A stretch of DNA of 64,000 bases, taken from assembly GCF_014192715.1 (NCBI RefSeq), contig NZ_JACHYH010000002.1:124001-188000 (forward strand), written 5' to 3'. Position 1 is the stretch's first letter. Each line of letters opens with the position of its first letter. Source of the stretch: Luteibacter sp. Sphag1AF (lineage in GTDB: Bacteria > Pseudomonadota > Gammaproteobacteria > Xanthomonadales > Rhodanobacteraceae). Shown one piece after another: positions 15,681 through 24,103 of the stretch. The notes under the pieces are model-generated. The model was given only the letters and a program-made list of their open reading frames with translations, had not been told where the DNA came from and did not search any database. A program made the position numbers and the translations under genes.

Positions 15681-16391
15681 GACGGAAACACACGAATAAT
15701 ATGGGTGCACTTAAAGCGCCTCATGGCTGCGCTATAAAAATAGCGCGCCGACTACGGACGACGCGAACGAAGCCCCCACTGATCTGCTCCTTTCATTCGC
15801 TCGCCAGCAAGCACAGGAATCTTCGTGCGCAACGGCTTGAACAACCGCAGGGACATGCCTTGGCCTGTAACCCGAGCAGTGCGTCTGGTGTGATTCAAGC
15901 GGCTCCGCCGCCTATCTGGCGGCGACTCGGTCGAAGGAGGACATATGAATGCGCGGGAGTCATCGCTGCTCCGACATGACGCATGCTGACGATTGCCCAC
16001 CTGCCTCGCTCGTCAAGCCGAGCATTCCTCGTGTCGATCTCGCACACGAAAAAATGCCCGCGCGGCGTTGTCGCGCGCATCTAGTTTCATGCCGCATTCC
16101 CCCTCCCCATACACCGAGGCAATTTCGGTGATGCTGTCAATTAAGAAAGAAATTGCGAAACGTGTCAACAGTCGAGCGACAGGAGACGCTCGCTACAGAT
16201 TACGATGTAGGAGCGCCGAAATTTTGACGCTTCAAAAAAGTACAAGCTCGATGAGTCCGGCGCAGATGTCTCGCCTAAAAGCGTTGATTCGATTCTGAGC
16301 CCAACTGCAGATCACCCGAGGCAGGAGTCGGCATCTGGTCAGGCGGGACGCCACCCATATGTCGTCATCGACAGGGCGTCCTGGCGCGCAA
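15681..16391. other. Non-coding accessory stretch
   Basis: About 700 bases with no coding sequence I can support. It includes a short hairpin GCGCTAT/ATAGCGC (15729-15746), a GCCGCC/GGCGGC hairpin near 15908, and a good minus-strand terminator at 16049-16080. It most likely represents debris between the older Rhs locus and the IS3 remnant. Confidence 0.45.
16049..16080 (-). terminator. Rho-independent terminator, leftward
   Basis: On the minus strand ATGC-GCGCG, a loop, then CGCGC-GGGCAT followed by six T. Stem of about nine pairs with a two-base bulge. It would stop transcripts arriving from the immunity-gene/IS region before the Rhs gene, so that gene probably has its own promoter between about 15222 and 15400. 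Confidence 0.55.
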
Positions 16392-17068
16392 CTGTAATGA
16401 CCCACTGAAATACTGCTCAGGTGTTACTTTCCCAAGGGAGCACACCCACGAGCATCGTGGTGGAAGAAGAGATCAAGCGCTGGACGGCCCGCCGTAAATT
16501 GGCATTGGTTCTGGAAGTGATCCAGGGCAAGACGTCCATATCCGAAGCTAGCCGCCAGTTCGATCTGCCGCTCTTGGAGATCGGGGGGCGGGGTTGAGGA
16601 TGCCAAGCGCTGCATGGAGAACGCCTTGCGGGCCAAGCCGGAAGATGTTCGCTAACAGTACGAGCGGCAGTTGAAAGACCTTCAGGAGGCCTACGGCGAA
16701 GCCATGCTAGAGCTGCGCGCCAGAAAAAAATTGCACTCCCTGCTGGGCAAGGAGGAGACCTGATGGTCTCCCTTCAGCAGGGATTGCTTACCGATGAGTT
16801 CGAGGTATCCATGGTCAAGCTACGCCGCTGGTTTGGGGTGGCGAGGCGGACGGTCTATTGCCGCCCGACCAAGGCGCCGCCGAAGATCCAGGAGGCGATC
16901 GCCGCTCTCTTATCGAAGCGGAGCCGTCTTTCGGCTATAGGACCGTCGCCGGCCTGCTTGGCATGAACAAGAACACGGTCCAACGTATCTTCCAGCTCAA
17001 GGGCTGGCAAGTCCGTAAGCGGCCCATCAGGCAGCGCCCACGAATCCAGGCGTTGCCGTCGGTCGCAA
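16392..17068 (+). pseudogene. IS3-family transposase remnant (orfA and 5' part of orfB)
   Basis: Plus-strand remains of an IS3-type element. orfA fragments read EEEIKRWTARRKLALVLEVI and EASRQFDL, then after a frameshift NALRAKPEDVR, a stop, and QYERQLKDLQEAYGEAMLEL ending LLGKEET. orfB begins at 16763 (MVSLQQGLL), with a helix-turn-helix region VSMVKLRRWFGVARRTVY. After another frameshift it continues EAEPSFGYRTVAGLLGMNKN and TVQRIFQLKGWQVRKRP. The sequence stops before the DDE catalytic core, near PSVA at about 17067. There are at least two frameshifts and one nonsense codon, so it is inactive. The left boundary (tgtaatgaccc, 16392) is a guess from typical end sequences. Confidence 0.8.
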
Positions 17069-17070
17069 CA

Positions 17071-17242
17071 CCAACGCACCACGCACCCCAGGAAGAAGCG
17101 ACATCCGCCAGTCAATATGACGCGAAAAGACAAGACAATCGCGAGCAAAGGGGTAATGATCGCGAGGGCAACGATTCATTCGATCGTTGCTAATCAGGAT
17201 CAACGACAACATTTCCTACGGAAATTCTAAGCGGCAGGCCTG
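17071..17242. repeat. Direct repeat copy B (~170 bp), partner at 15390-15560
   Basis: Matches copy A over its length in the same orientation. It spans the last codons of the immunity-like gene (LPLRISVGNVVVDPD) and about 120 bases after its stop, and is cut on its left by the IS3 remnant. The match at both protein and non-coding level indicates duplication of a whole immunity-gene 3' end plus spacer, as expected for recombination among Rhs tip/immunity cassettes. Confidence 0.8.
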
Positions 17243-17621
17243 TCTCGCAAACGCGGCCAATAACGTCCGAGTCGAGCACAAACTCAACCGGATTCAGGGT
17301 CTCATATTTGCCAACCCCTTCCACGACCATCACGTCGAAACGACCGGAACCGAAGCCGCGCAGGGTAGTCAACGGCTCCTTTAGTAAATGCATCGCATCC
17401 GTAACCTTTCTTGCCGTAGTTGATACATCGGCAGACGCCTCTCGCACTAAGCGCGACCAACTATTTGTGGCATGCAACGGAGGGACGTCATACCACCACG
17501 TCACCGGCTCACCGATACGCGCAACCGTCGAGGGCTCAAGTCCAGAAGCGCATGTGACGATATCCGGATTGAGATCCTTACCCTCCAGATACATCCTCAC
17601 ACACACGAAAGCATCAGTCAT
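17190..17621 (-). CDS. DUF4279-like protein, putative Rhs-toxin immunity protein (second of pair)
   Basis: 143 residues: MTDAFVCVRMYLEGKDLNP, then ASGLEPSTVARIGEP. This resembles the DUF4279 fold opening, a beta strand followed by (L/V)xPxxVTxxxGLxP and a conserved G-x-P. The middle has HLLKEPLTTLRGFGSG. It carries no signal peptide and is acidic, consistent with a cytoplasmic immunity protein. It lies 48 bases after the related gene at 17670-18110 and both follow a fragment resembling an Rhs tip C-terminus. The DUF4279 assignment is from pattern memory and moderate. Immunity function is inferred from position only. Local base composition is visibly lower in GC than the core genes, suggesting transfer. 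Confidence 0.65.
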   Translation of the reverse strand: MTDAFVCVRMYLEGKDLNPDIVTCASGLEPSTVARIGEPVTWWYDVPPLHATNSWSRLVREASADVSTTARKVTDAMHLLKEPLTTLRGFGSGRFDVMVVEGVGKYETLNPVEFVLDSDVIGRVCETGLPLRISVGNVVVDPD

Positions 17622-17669
17622 AACACGGCACCCTTACTATCGACAGACTACTAATGAATGAACGCGTCA

Positions 17670-18110
17670 TTAGCTCGAAAGGTCGTTGCGCGCTGCAATT
17701 TGAAGAGAAAACCCTAATCTATACATATCACGCAACACGTCATTCGCAATTTCGAAACCGACAATTTGACCATCGCGATCGACATCCACGTCTCTAGAAA
17801 TAAGCACATCCAGACAGCACCATGTCACGCCATTTATTTCAGCAATAGAAAAATCCAAATGGCGGAACTCCCCCAAGAATTCACGAAGCACCAGACTCAC
17901 ATCAGAGCAATCGTAAGGCCGTCCTTCATACGACCATGAATTATTGCGATATATGGCCGAATCTTCTCGACCAGGCATCCTTTTCTCGCCTTTTCTACTC
18001 ACGTCGTGAGGAGAAAGGCCGATAACATCAGTCAAATAATCCGGACTCATTTCCCCTAACACTCGGGCACTGATACGGACATGCATGCGTGAATCCAACC
18101 GCCAACTCAC
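17670..18110 (-). CDS. DUF4279-like protein, putative Rhs-toxin immunity protein (first of pair)
   Basis: 146 residues from a GTG at 18110 (MSWRLDSRMHVRISARVLGEM), followed by SPDYLTDVIGLSPHDVSRKG and NNSWSYEG. This is the strand-PxxxTxxxGLxPxxxxxKG pattern of DUF4279 proteins. The frame is open to 18260, but I chose the GTG for two reasons. It lies one base after a stop closing an Rhs-tail-like fragment, and the decayed copy at 15508-15680 keeps the same TGA-N-GTG-AGT junction. There is no signal peptide. It forms a pair with the DUF4279-like gene downstream. The cognate toxin is missing apart from its last ~37 codons, so this is an orphan immunity gene if the reading is right. Confidence 0.62.
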   Translation of the reverse strand: MSWRLDSRMHVRISARVLGEMSPDYLTDVIGLSPHDVSRKGEKRMPGREDSAIYRNNSWSYEGRPYDCSDVSLVLREFLGEFRHLDFSIAEINGVTWCCLDVLISRDVDVDRDGQIVGFEIANDVLRDMYRLGFSLQIAARNDLSS

Positions 18111-18111
18111 A

Positions 18112-18225
18112 TCACTCACCGAGATTCCCCACCGTCTCACCCTCCGGATCGTTAATGTCTCTCGTATCAGGATTGATGCTCCAATCCTTTGCCCCACCTC
18201 CCCTTCCCTGTCCTCCGCAACAGCA
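18112..18225 (-). pseudogene. Remnant of an Rhs toxin C-terminus
   Basis: A 37-codon open segment ending GGGAKDWSINPDTRDINDPE then GETVGNLGE and TGA, immediately before the immunity start. A related but diverged tail precedes the decayed immunity copy at 15508. A conserved short tail directly upstream of an immunity gene is what a truncated Rhs or other polymorphic toxin tip looks like. The upstream part is gone; an IS3 remnant begins about 115 bases further on. The toxin identity cannot be told. Confidence 0.4.
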
Positions 18226-18340
18226 TCAATACATCCGGGCTTATAGGATGACATTACCATTAGCGAAGGCGGGATTTCTCCATAACAACAGCGTTGCCTG
18301 CCATTAACAAATGCGTTAGCGATACGGCATCCGCTGTTCG

Positions 18341-18581
18341 ATGACCGACGGTTACGACGGCTACCAGAACGCGCTGGCCGAACGGATCGACGGCATCCTG
18401 AAAGGGGAGTTTCCGCTGCAACCGCCGGGTGATCTGCGACAGGTCCGACAGATGGTCAGGGAGTCGGTGGCTATCTACAACCACAAGCGCCGTAAAATAC
18501 AAAACGCCCGATGAGGTCCATCGGGTGTTCTTTCGCCAGTGCCAGACTGCCGCTATACCGTCCATCCAGGTGTCAACCTAG
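18341..18581 (+). pseudogene. IS3-family transposase remnant (3' end of orfB), different element
   Basis: Plus-strand MTDGYDGYQNALAERIDGIL followed by LKGEFPLQPPGDLRQ, VRESVAIYNHKR, then a deletion/frameshift and KYKTPDEVHRVFF to a stop at 18579. This is the C-terminal DDE-domain end (glutamate-bearing NALAERxxGxLK segment) of an IS3-type transposase. Its sequence style differs from the 16392-17068 remnant, which belongs to another IS3 subgroup. The two are therefore not halves of one split element. Its upstream catalytic domain is missing. Confidence 0.78.
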
Positions 18582-18718
18582 ATCAGGACGGATCATCGCA
18601 ACGGATGTGCCTCTCTGGTTCACGGTGGATTGCCGGGGAAGGCCGCGCGTATTTTCATAAAGAAGTACGCGCCACCCCATTTGGCGATGACGTGAAACGG
18701 GTCGTTCCGCGATGAACC

Positions 18719-18756
18719 AAAAAAAACGCCACGCCTTGGCGATGCCAGGCGTGGCG
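18719..18756 (-). terminator. galU terminator
   Basis: Minus-strand hairpin CGCCACGCCT/AGGCGTGGCG (10 bp, 10-base loop) followed directly by eight T. It lies 19 bases after the galU stop. Strong intrinsic terminator closing the lapA-lapB-wecA-wbpM-galU unit. Confidence 0.9.
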
Positions 18757-18774
18757 CTTTATCCCACAGATGTA

Positions 18775-19653
18775 TCAGGCGTGCTGGGTTGCGAACTCGC
18801 GAACCACGTCAGCGAGTTTCGGGTCCTGCATGGCCATGTGCATCGTGGCGCGGACGAGGCCGACCTTGTTGCCGCAGTCGAAGCGCTCGCCTTCGAAGCG
18901 GTAGGCCAGAACCTTGCCCTTGTCCTTGAGCAGGTTTTCGATAGCGTCGGTGAGCTGGATTTCGCCGCCGGCGCCCGCGTTGGTGTTCTTCAGGTATTCG
19001 AAGATTTCGCACGGCAGAACGTAACGACCGACCACCGCGAGGTTGGACGGGGCCGCTTCGGGCTTCGGCTTTTCCACCATGTGGGTGATGACCGAGGCGC
19101 GGTCGCTCAGCTGGACCTTTGCATCCACGATGCCGTACTTGTCGGTGTCTTTCTGCGGCACTTCTTCCACCGCAATCACACCGGCATCGTTGGCGTCGGC
19201 CACTTCGGCCATCTGGCGCAAGGCGCCCTTGCCATTGTTCCAGATCAGGTCGTCCGGGAGCATCACGCCGAAGCGCTCGTTGCCCACCACGGGAGCGGCG
19301 CGCAGCACGGCGTCGCCGAGGCCCAGGGCTTCGGGCTGGGTGACGAACACGCAACGCACGTGGCGCGGGAGGATGCCGCGAAGAATGGACAGGAGCTCTT
19401 CCTTGTTCTTCTCGGCAAGCTTCGCTTCCAGTTCGTACGCCTTGTCGAAGTAGTCGGCAATGGCGTGCTTGTAGCGATTGGTCACGAACACCAGCGTATC
19501 GGCGCCAGCATCCACCGCCTCATCGACCGCGTATTGAATCAACGGGCGATCCAGCACCGGCAGCATTTCCTTCGCCACGACCTTGGTCGCCGGAAGAAAG
19601 CGCGTGCCGAGGCCAGCGACGGGGAATACCACCTTGCGCAGGGGTTGGGTCAT
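18775..19653 (-). CDS. galU: GalU, UTP-glucose-1-phosphate uridylyltransferase
   Basis: Makes UDP-glucose from UTP and glucose 1-phosphate for LPS, exopolysaccharide and trehalose/glucan chemistry. 292 residues from the ATG at 19653, which overlaps the upstream dehydratase stop by ATGA. Motifs: nucleotide-binding FPVAGLGTRFLPATK near residue 9, the basic residue context KEMLPVLDRPLIQYAVDEA near 27, and GLGDAVLRAAPVVG and FGVMLPDD near 105-125. Length and motifs match bacterial GalU/GtaB. It is the last gene of the polysaccharide unit and is followed by a strong terminator. Confidence 0.96.
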   Translation of the reverse strand: MTQPLRKVVFPVAGLGTRFLPATKVVAKEMLPVLDRPLIQYAVDEAVDAGADTLVFVTNRYKHAIADYFDKAYELEAKLAEKNKEELLSILRGILPRHVRCVFVTQPEALGLGDAVLRAAPVVGNERFGVMLPDDLIWNNGKGALRQMAEVADANDAGVIAVEEVPQKDTDKYGIVDAKVQLSDRASVITHMVEKPKPEAAPSNLAVVGRYVLPCEIFEYLKNTNAGAGGEIQLTDAIENLLKDKGKVLAYRFEGERFDCGNKVGLVRATMHMAMQDPKLADVVREFATQHA

Positions 19654-21548
19654 GCAATGTCTCCACTCTCGTTGCGTTTGAGCGGCACCACGTTGTCCGA
19701 CTGCGCCTCCGTCCAACGGAACGAGGGCAGCAACTGGGACACGCAGCGACGCAATGCATCTTCGTCGAATACGGCCGCGGCTTCTTCAGCGCGGGCCAGC
19801 TGAACCTGCAACAACTCCCATGACACCTGACGGTGCTGGGCCTGGAAAATCTTGGCGTGCGTGGTGCTGGTGTAATTCTCCAGCGGGTGGAACAGTTCTT
19901 CAAACAATTTTTCGCCCGCGCGCAGGCCGGTGTACACGATCTGGATGTCTGACCCCGGACGCTTGCCTGCCAGACGGATCATCTGCTCGGCCAGGTCACG
20001 GATCTTGACCGGGTCGCCCATGTCCAGCGCGAAGATTTCGCCTCCCTTGCCCAGACTGGCGGCCTGCAAAATGAGCTGGCAGGCTTCCGGAATGGTCATG
20101 AAGTAGCGGGAGATTTCCGGATGCGTGATGGTGACCGGGCCGCCCGCGCGAATCTGCTCGCGGAACAGCGGCACCACCGACCCTGCGGAATCAAGAACAT
20201 TACCGAAGCGAACGGTGATGAAACGTGTAGAAGTGTGCGCAGCAAGGTTCTGGCACCAGATCTCCGCCATGCGCTTGCAGGCACCCATCACGCTGGTGGG
20301 GTTCACTGCCTTGTCGGTGGAAATCAGCACGAATGATTCCACGCCGTAATGCACGGCTGCGCCGGCCACCACGCGGGTGCCCAGCACGTTGTTGCGGAAC
20401 GCTTCGCGAAGCTGGCCCTGCAACATCGGCACGTGCTTGTATGCCGAGGCGTGGAACACGATCTGCGGCTGCACGTCTTCAAAGATGCGGTGGATGGCGA
20501 CCTTGTCGCGGGCGTCCGCCAGCACGCCGTTGAACACCATTTCCGGATACGCCGCCGTCAGCTCCTGACCGATGCGATACAGGTTGTACTCGGACATCTC
20601 CACCACGGTAAGCGACTGGGCGCCAAGGCGCGCTACCTGCCGGCAAAGCTCCGACCCGATGGAGCCGCCGCCACCCGTGACCAGCACGCGACGCCCACTG
20701 AGGTTTTCGCGAATGGCGGTCCAGTCCAGCTCCACGGCATCGCGGCCCAGAAGGTCTTCGATGGCCACTTCCTTGATCTCATTGAACTGTGCCCTGCCCG
20801 CCACGACGTCTTCCAGACGGGGCACGGTACGGAATGGTAGTGCGGTGCTTTCGCAGATGGCGACGATGCGGCGCATCTGCGCCGTGGTGGCACCGGGAAC
20901 CGCGATGAGCAGCATCTGCACGGCAACCGCACGGGCAAGCTCGGGAAGCTGGTCAATGGTGCCAAGCACGGGCACACCGTTGATCTGCGCGCCGCGCAGT
21001 GCGGGGTTGTCATCCACAAAGCCGATGACGGTATAGCGGCTGTCGCGGCGAAGGTCACGAGACAATGCCTCGCCGGCGCGATCAGCGCCGACGACCAGCA
21101 CGCGCTTGGTCGGTGCAGACATGAAAAGATCGACGCGACTGTCTTTCCAGAACCGATAACTCAAACGCGGCGCACCCAGCAACAACGCAAGCACCACCGG
21201 ATACACCAGCAACACCGAGCGTGGCACGCCATCGAGGCGTGCATACATCACCATCGTCAGCCCGATGATCAGGGCGCCAATGATCGTGGCACGCAGGATG
21301 TTCCACAGATCAGGCAGGCTGGCGAAACGCCACACGCCTTTGTACAGGCCGGTCCAGTTGAACACCGCACCCTGCACCAGCAACACGATGGGGAATTCCA
21401 TCGGTAGAAAGGAAACCGGTGCCACATCGGGCATCAGCGCATAGCGCAGCGATTTTGCGATCCACCAGGCGAGCGCAGCCATCGCAAGGTCGTGCGCAAC
21501 GACCGCGGTGCGCGGGTGAATGATGCCAATGACTTTACGTAGAAACAT
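19650..21548 (-). CDS. WbpM/FlaA1-type membrane nucleotide-sugar 4,6-dehydratase
   Basis: 632 residues. Four N-terminal membrane helices (about 10-125) are followed by a CoA-binding-like Rossmann domain (KRVLVVGADRAGEALSRDL) and a C-terminal SDR domain with RVLVTGGGGSIGSELCRQV. The dehydratase catalytic region is LISTDKAVNPTSVMGACKR, with Met replacing the usual SDR Tyr as in WbpM/PglF-type enzymes. These enzymes convert UDP-GlcNAc to the 4-keto-6-deoxy sugar used for bacillosamine, QuiNAc or FucNAc in O-antigen. I chose the ATG giving MFLRKVIGIIHPRT; it overlaps the preceding gene by 14 bases. The product sugar cannot be decided from sequence. Confidence 0.9.
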   Translation of the reverse strand: MFLRKVIGIIHPRTAVVAHDLAMAALAWWIAKSLRYALMPDVAPVSFLPMEFPIVLLVQGAVFNWTGLYKGVWRFASLPDLWNILRATIIGALIIGLTMVMYARLDGVPRSVLLVYPVVLALLLGAPRLSYRFWKDSRVDLFMSAPTKRVLVVGADRAGEALSRDLRRDSRYTVIGFVDDNPALRGAQINGVPVLGTIDQLPELARAVAVQMLLIAVPGATTAQMRRIVAICESTALPFRTVPRLEDVVAGRAQFNEIKEVAIEDLLGRDAVELDWTAIRENLSGRRVLVTGGGGSIGSELCRQVARLGAQSLTVVEMSEYNLYRIGQELTAAYPEMVFNGVLADARDKVAIHRIFEDVQPQIVFHASAYKHVPMLQGQLREAFRNNVLGTRVVAGAAVHYGVESFVLISTDKAVNPTSVMGACKRMAEIWCQNLAAHTSTRFITVRFGNVLDSAGSVVPLFREQIRAGGPVTITHPEISRYFMTIPEACQLILQAASLGKGGEIFALDMGDPVKIRDLAEQMIRLAGKRPGSDIQIVYTGLRAGEKLFEELFHPLENYTSTTHAKIFQAQHRQVSWELLQVQLARAEEAAAVFDEDALRRCVSQLLPSFRWTEAQSDNVVPLKRNESGDIA

Positions 21549-22578
21549 GACGAATCCTTCGATGCAAGCACCATTGCTTGCCGCCACGCCAGACCATCGC
21601 CGCCAGCCCGAAAGTCGCCACGCACAAGGCAGGCGCCCACGAGGGCCAGCGAAACGCTATCCATGCGACAGGTACACAGACGAGAACATTCCACCCAAGA
21701 TAAAACCCGGTCACCCGGGCGTGCGAAGCGCCCCGCCTGACAAGCCATTGATACATATGCTCCCGATGGGGAGTGTACCAGCGGCTACCGCGAAGCATGC
21801 GCACGAGAAGCGTCAAGGAGGCGTCGATAACAAACGCTGAACTGAGAATCAACGCGGGCCACACCAACGGGGTACGCCACACCCACAGGAGGCCCACCAG
21901 GACGAAAACCAGCAAGCCCAGGGTGGCGCTGCCCACGTCTCCCATGAAGATACGGGCCGGTGATCGGTTGAACCACCAGAAGCCCAGCGAGGCACCTGCC
22001 ACGGCGAGAGCTGCCCCGGCGATAGCTGGATTACCCGCCGCCCATGCCAGTGCGGCGCATCCCAGGCCGTTGAAAATGGCCTGCTGGGCGGCCAGTCCGT
22101 CGATGCCGTCCATGAAGTTGTGCAAATTGATGGACCACACGCCCGCCACCAGCAGCGGCGCCGCCCAGAGCAGGCTGGAGGTCTCCCGGGCCAGAACCAG
22201 CGATACCGCCAGAGTCGCCAGAAGTTGCACGGCCAGCCGGGGCCGGATGGGCAACGACCCATGATCGTCCAGCCAGCCGATGGCGGCCACGGCCAGCGTC
22301 GAGAGGGTGAGGATGAGGGTGCTGACCCAGCCCGGGGACCCGGGCAGCGCCATGAGGGCCAACGGCATGGCCACGGCCACCCCGCCAACGATGCCGATGC
22401 CGCCCCCGCGGGGCGTGGGCATCGTGTGAGAGCGACGGCGACCGGGCGCGTCCAGCATGCCGCGGCGATGCGCATAACCGATGGTCAGACGCACGAGCAC
22501 AAACGACACCGCCAATGCGATGCCCGCAGTCAGGAGGATCGCCTCTTCCGGCGACATGGCCCCAAGACTCTCCGTCAT
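21535..22578 (-). CDS. WecA/WbpL-type undecaprenyl-phosphate glycosyl-1-phosphate transferase
   Basis: 347-residue polytopic membrane enzyme of the MraY/WecA superfamily. It transfers a sugar 1-phosphate to undecaprenyl phosphate to start O-antigen or related glycan assembly. Conserved cytosolic motifs: the Asp pair and Arg in GWLDDHGSLPIRPR, NLHNFMDGIDGLA, FMGDVGSATLG and the HREHMYQ loop. About ten hydrophobic segments are visible. The ATG at 22578 overlaps the lapB stop (ATGA). Paired with a WbpM-type dehydratase it resembles the wbpL-wbpM pair of pseudomonads, so the substrate may be a 6-deoxy-HexNAc rather than GlcNAc. Confidence 0.9.
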   Translation of the reverse strand: MTESLGAMSPEEAILLTAGIALAVSFVLVRLTIGYAHRRGMLDAPGRRRSHTMPTPRGGGIGIVGGVAVAMPLALMALPGSPGWVSTLILTLSTLAVAAIGWLDDHGSLPIRPRLAVQLLATLAVSLVLARETSSLLWAAPLLVAGVWSINLHNFMDGIDGLAAQQAIFNGLGCAALAWAAGNPAIAGAALAVAGASLGFWWFNRSPARIFMGDVGSATLGLLVFVLVGLLWVWRTPLVWPALILSSAFVIDASLTLLVRMLRGSRWYTPHREHMYQWLVRRGASHARVTGFYLGWNVLVCVPVAWIAFRWPSWAPALCVATFGLAAMVWRGGKQWCLHRRIRHVST

Positions 22579-23753
22579 TCGTTGGCGACGCCATGAATGG
22601 GTCGGACGGTTCCCCAGTTCTTGCAGCTCGGGCACTGCCAGTGATGCGCTTTCGCACCAAAACCGCAGCGGCTGCAACGGTACATGGCCTGACCTTCCAG
22701 AAGCTTGCGCGTAAGGTCGCGCAGGATCAGGTAGTTCTCACGAGCTTCGCCAGACACCTTGTCCATCGTCGCGTCGATCAACGCCATGAGGCCACGCACC
22801 GACGGCCGCTTGCGCAACTGGCCGGTGAGGAAGTCGATGGCCGTACGCTCACCGTCGCGACCTTCGTACAGCCGCGTCAGCGCCAGCACGGGAGAAATGC
22901 CGTGATAGCGATCCATGATTTCGCGCAGGAAGCGCTCGGCGCGCTCCATCTGTTGCGAGCGGGCGTAGCAATTGAGAAGAGGCGGAAGGATTTCCGGAAC
23001 GAAGGCGATATCGGCGGCAATGGCCGCTTCATACGCATCCACCGCCTGCCCTACTTCGCCTTCTTCGGCGTATAGACGGCCCATGATCATGTGCGCGCGG
23101 ACGCAGTCACGCTGGCAGATAAATGCCTCGCGCAGATAGTCGCGTGCTTCAGTGCGCGCACCGTGCTGTCGCGACTGCTCGGCCAACTCGCAATAGAACT
23201 GCGCGATCATCGCGGACTCATCTTCGCCCGTCATGCCTTCCATGCGACGTGCGTGCTCGATGGCTTTGTGCCATTCGCGCTCGTGCTGATAGATGGCGAT
23301 GAGGTGACGCAGCGCCGAAGGGGCCAGCGCGTCCATGGCCACCAGGTCGGAGAACAGCGTTTCGGCGCGATCCAGCAGGCCGGCGCGCATGTAGTCTTCA
23401 CCGAGCTCCAGCAGCGCGACGGTTTTCATTTCGTCGGACAGGCCCGGTCGCGAAACCAGGTGCTGATGCAGACGGATGGCGCGATCCACTTCGCCGCGCT
23501 TGCGGAACAGGTTGCCGAGCGCGAGGTGCGTTTCCACCGTGTCGCGATTGTATTCGGCCAGACGCACGAACACTTCCAGCGCCTTGTCCTGCTCTTCATT
23601 CAGAAGATAGTTCAGGCCACGGAAGTAGTCGGAAGAAAGCTCGTTGACGCGGTCGCCCGAACGGCGCACGTGCGTGCGGCGCGCAGCCCACCAGCCACAG
23701 GCAAAGGCGGCGGGAGGAATGAGGACGAGCAGCCACAGCCAGATCGGGTTCAT
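22575..23753 (-). CDS. lapB: LapB (YciM), LPS assembly regulator
   Basis: 392 residues. One N-terminal membrane anchor (WLWLLVLIPPAAFACGWWAA), a series of TPR helices through the middle (for example YFRGLNYLLNEEQDKALEVF and VETHLALGNLFRKRGEVDRA), and a C-terminal rubredoxin-type metal site with paired CxxC (YRCSRCGFGAKAHHWQCPSC). LapB recruits FtsH to degrade LpxC and scaffolds LPS biosynthesis at the inner membrane. All four cysteines are present. It is coupled by an ATGA overlap to lapA, the conserved arrangement. Confidence 0.95.
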   Translation of the reverse strand: MNPIWLWLLVLIPPAAFACGWWAARRTHVRRSGDRVNELSSDYFRGLNYLLNEEQDKALEVFVRLAEYNRDTVETHLALGNLFRKRGEVDRAIRLHQHLVSRPGLSDEMKTVALLELGEDYMRAGLLDRAETLFSDLVAMDALAPSALRHLIAIYQHEREWHKAIEHARRMEGMTGEDESAMIAQFYCELAEQSRQHGARTEARDYLREAFICQRDCVRAHMIMGRLYAEEGEVGQAVDAYEAAIAADIAFVPEILPPLLNCYARSQQMERAERFLREIMDRYHGISPVLALTRLYEGRDGERTAIDFLTGQLRKRPSVRGLMALIDATMDKVSGEARENYLILRDLTRKLLEGQAMYRCSRCGFGAKAHHWQCPSCKNWGTVRPIHGVANE

Positions 23754-24010
23754 GCGGCAGGCGCGGCGGAGGCCTTGATATCCGCGCGCTCACGACGGCG
23801 GCGGCGGCGATGGGATACCGACGTACCCAGCCATGCGGTGAGCCCCCCGAGCACCCAGCCGATCACTACGGCGACGAGGGCAGCGGCCCCCTTGGGCACC
23901 GACACGTGGGCAAAGCCCAGGTCGTAGGACACGAGGTCGGCATTCAACGCCCCGAACACGACGCCGGCAGCGATGAAAAGCAGAAGAAAGATGAGGGCGA
24001 GAAGACGCAT
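23750..24010 (-). CDS. lapA: LapA (YciS), small inner-membrane protein
   Basis: 86 residues with two hydrophobic helices (ALIFLLLFIAAGVVFGALNA and AALVAVVIGWVLGGLTAWL) and a basic cytosolic tail (HRRRRRRERADIK). This is the DUF1049/LapA layout, including the conserved N-A-D-L-V between the helices. It acts with LapB in LPS assembly. It is the first gene of the lapAB-wecA-wbpM-galU unit, separated from ihfB by about 110 bases that include the ihfB terminator. Confidence 0.92.
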   Translation of the reverse strand: MRLLALIFLLLFIAAGVVFGALNADLVSYDLGFAHVSVPKGAAALVAVVIGWVLGGLTAWLGTSVSHRRRRRRERADIKASAAPAA

Positions 24011-24103
24011 CGGCCGACTTTACCCGATTAAAACGCCGGGCAGTAGGCAGTGGTTGGCGGTTCGTACAGGTTCCGGACGCCTTTGGCCGGCCAAACGGGA
24101 CGC

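Noticed and set aside
16855-17148. A 97-codon minus-strand ORF.
   Set aside because: It reads backwards through the IS3 remnant and into the direct repeat; no independent support.
16392-18581. The two IS3 pieces considered as one transposase interrupted by the immunity cassette.
   Set aside because: Their sequence styles belong to different IS3 subgroups, and the missing middle is not accounted for.
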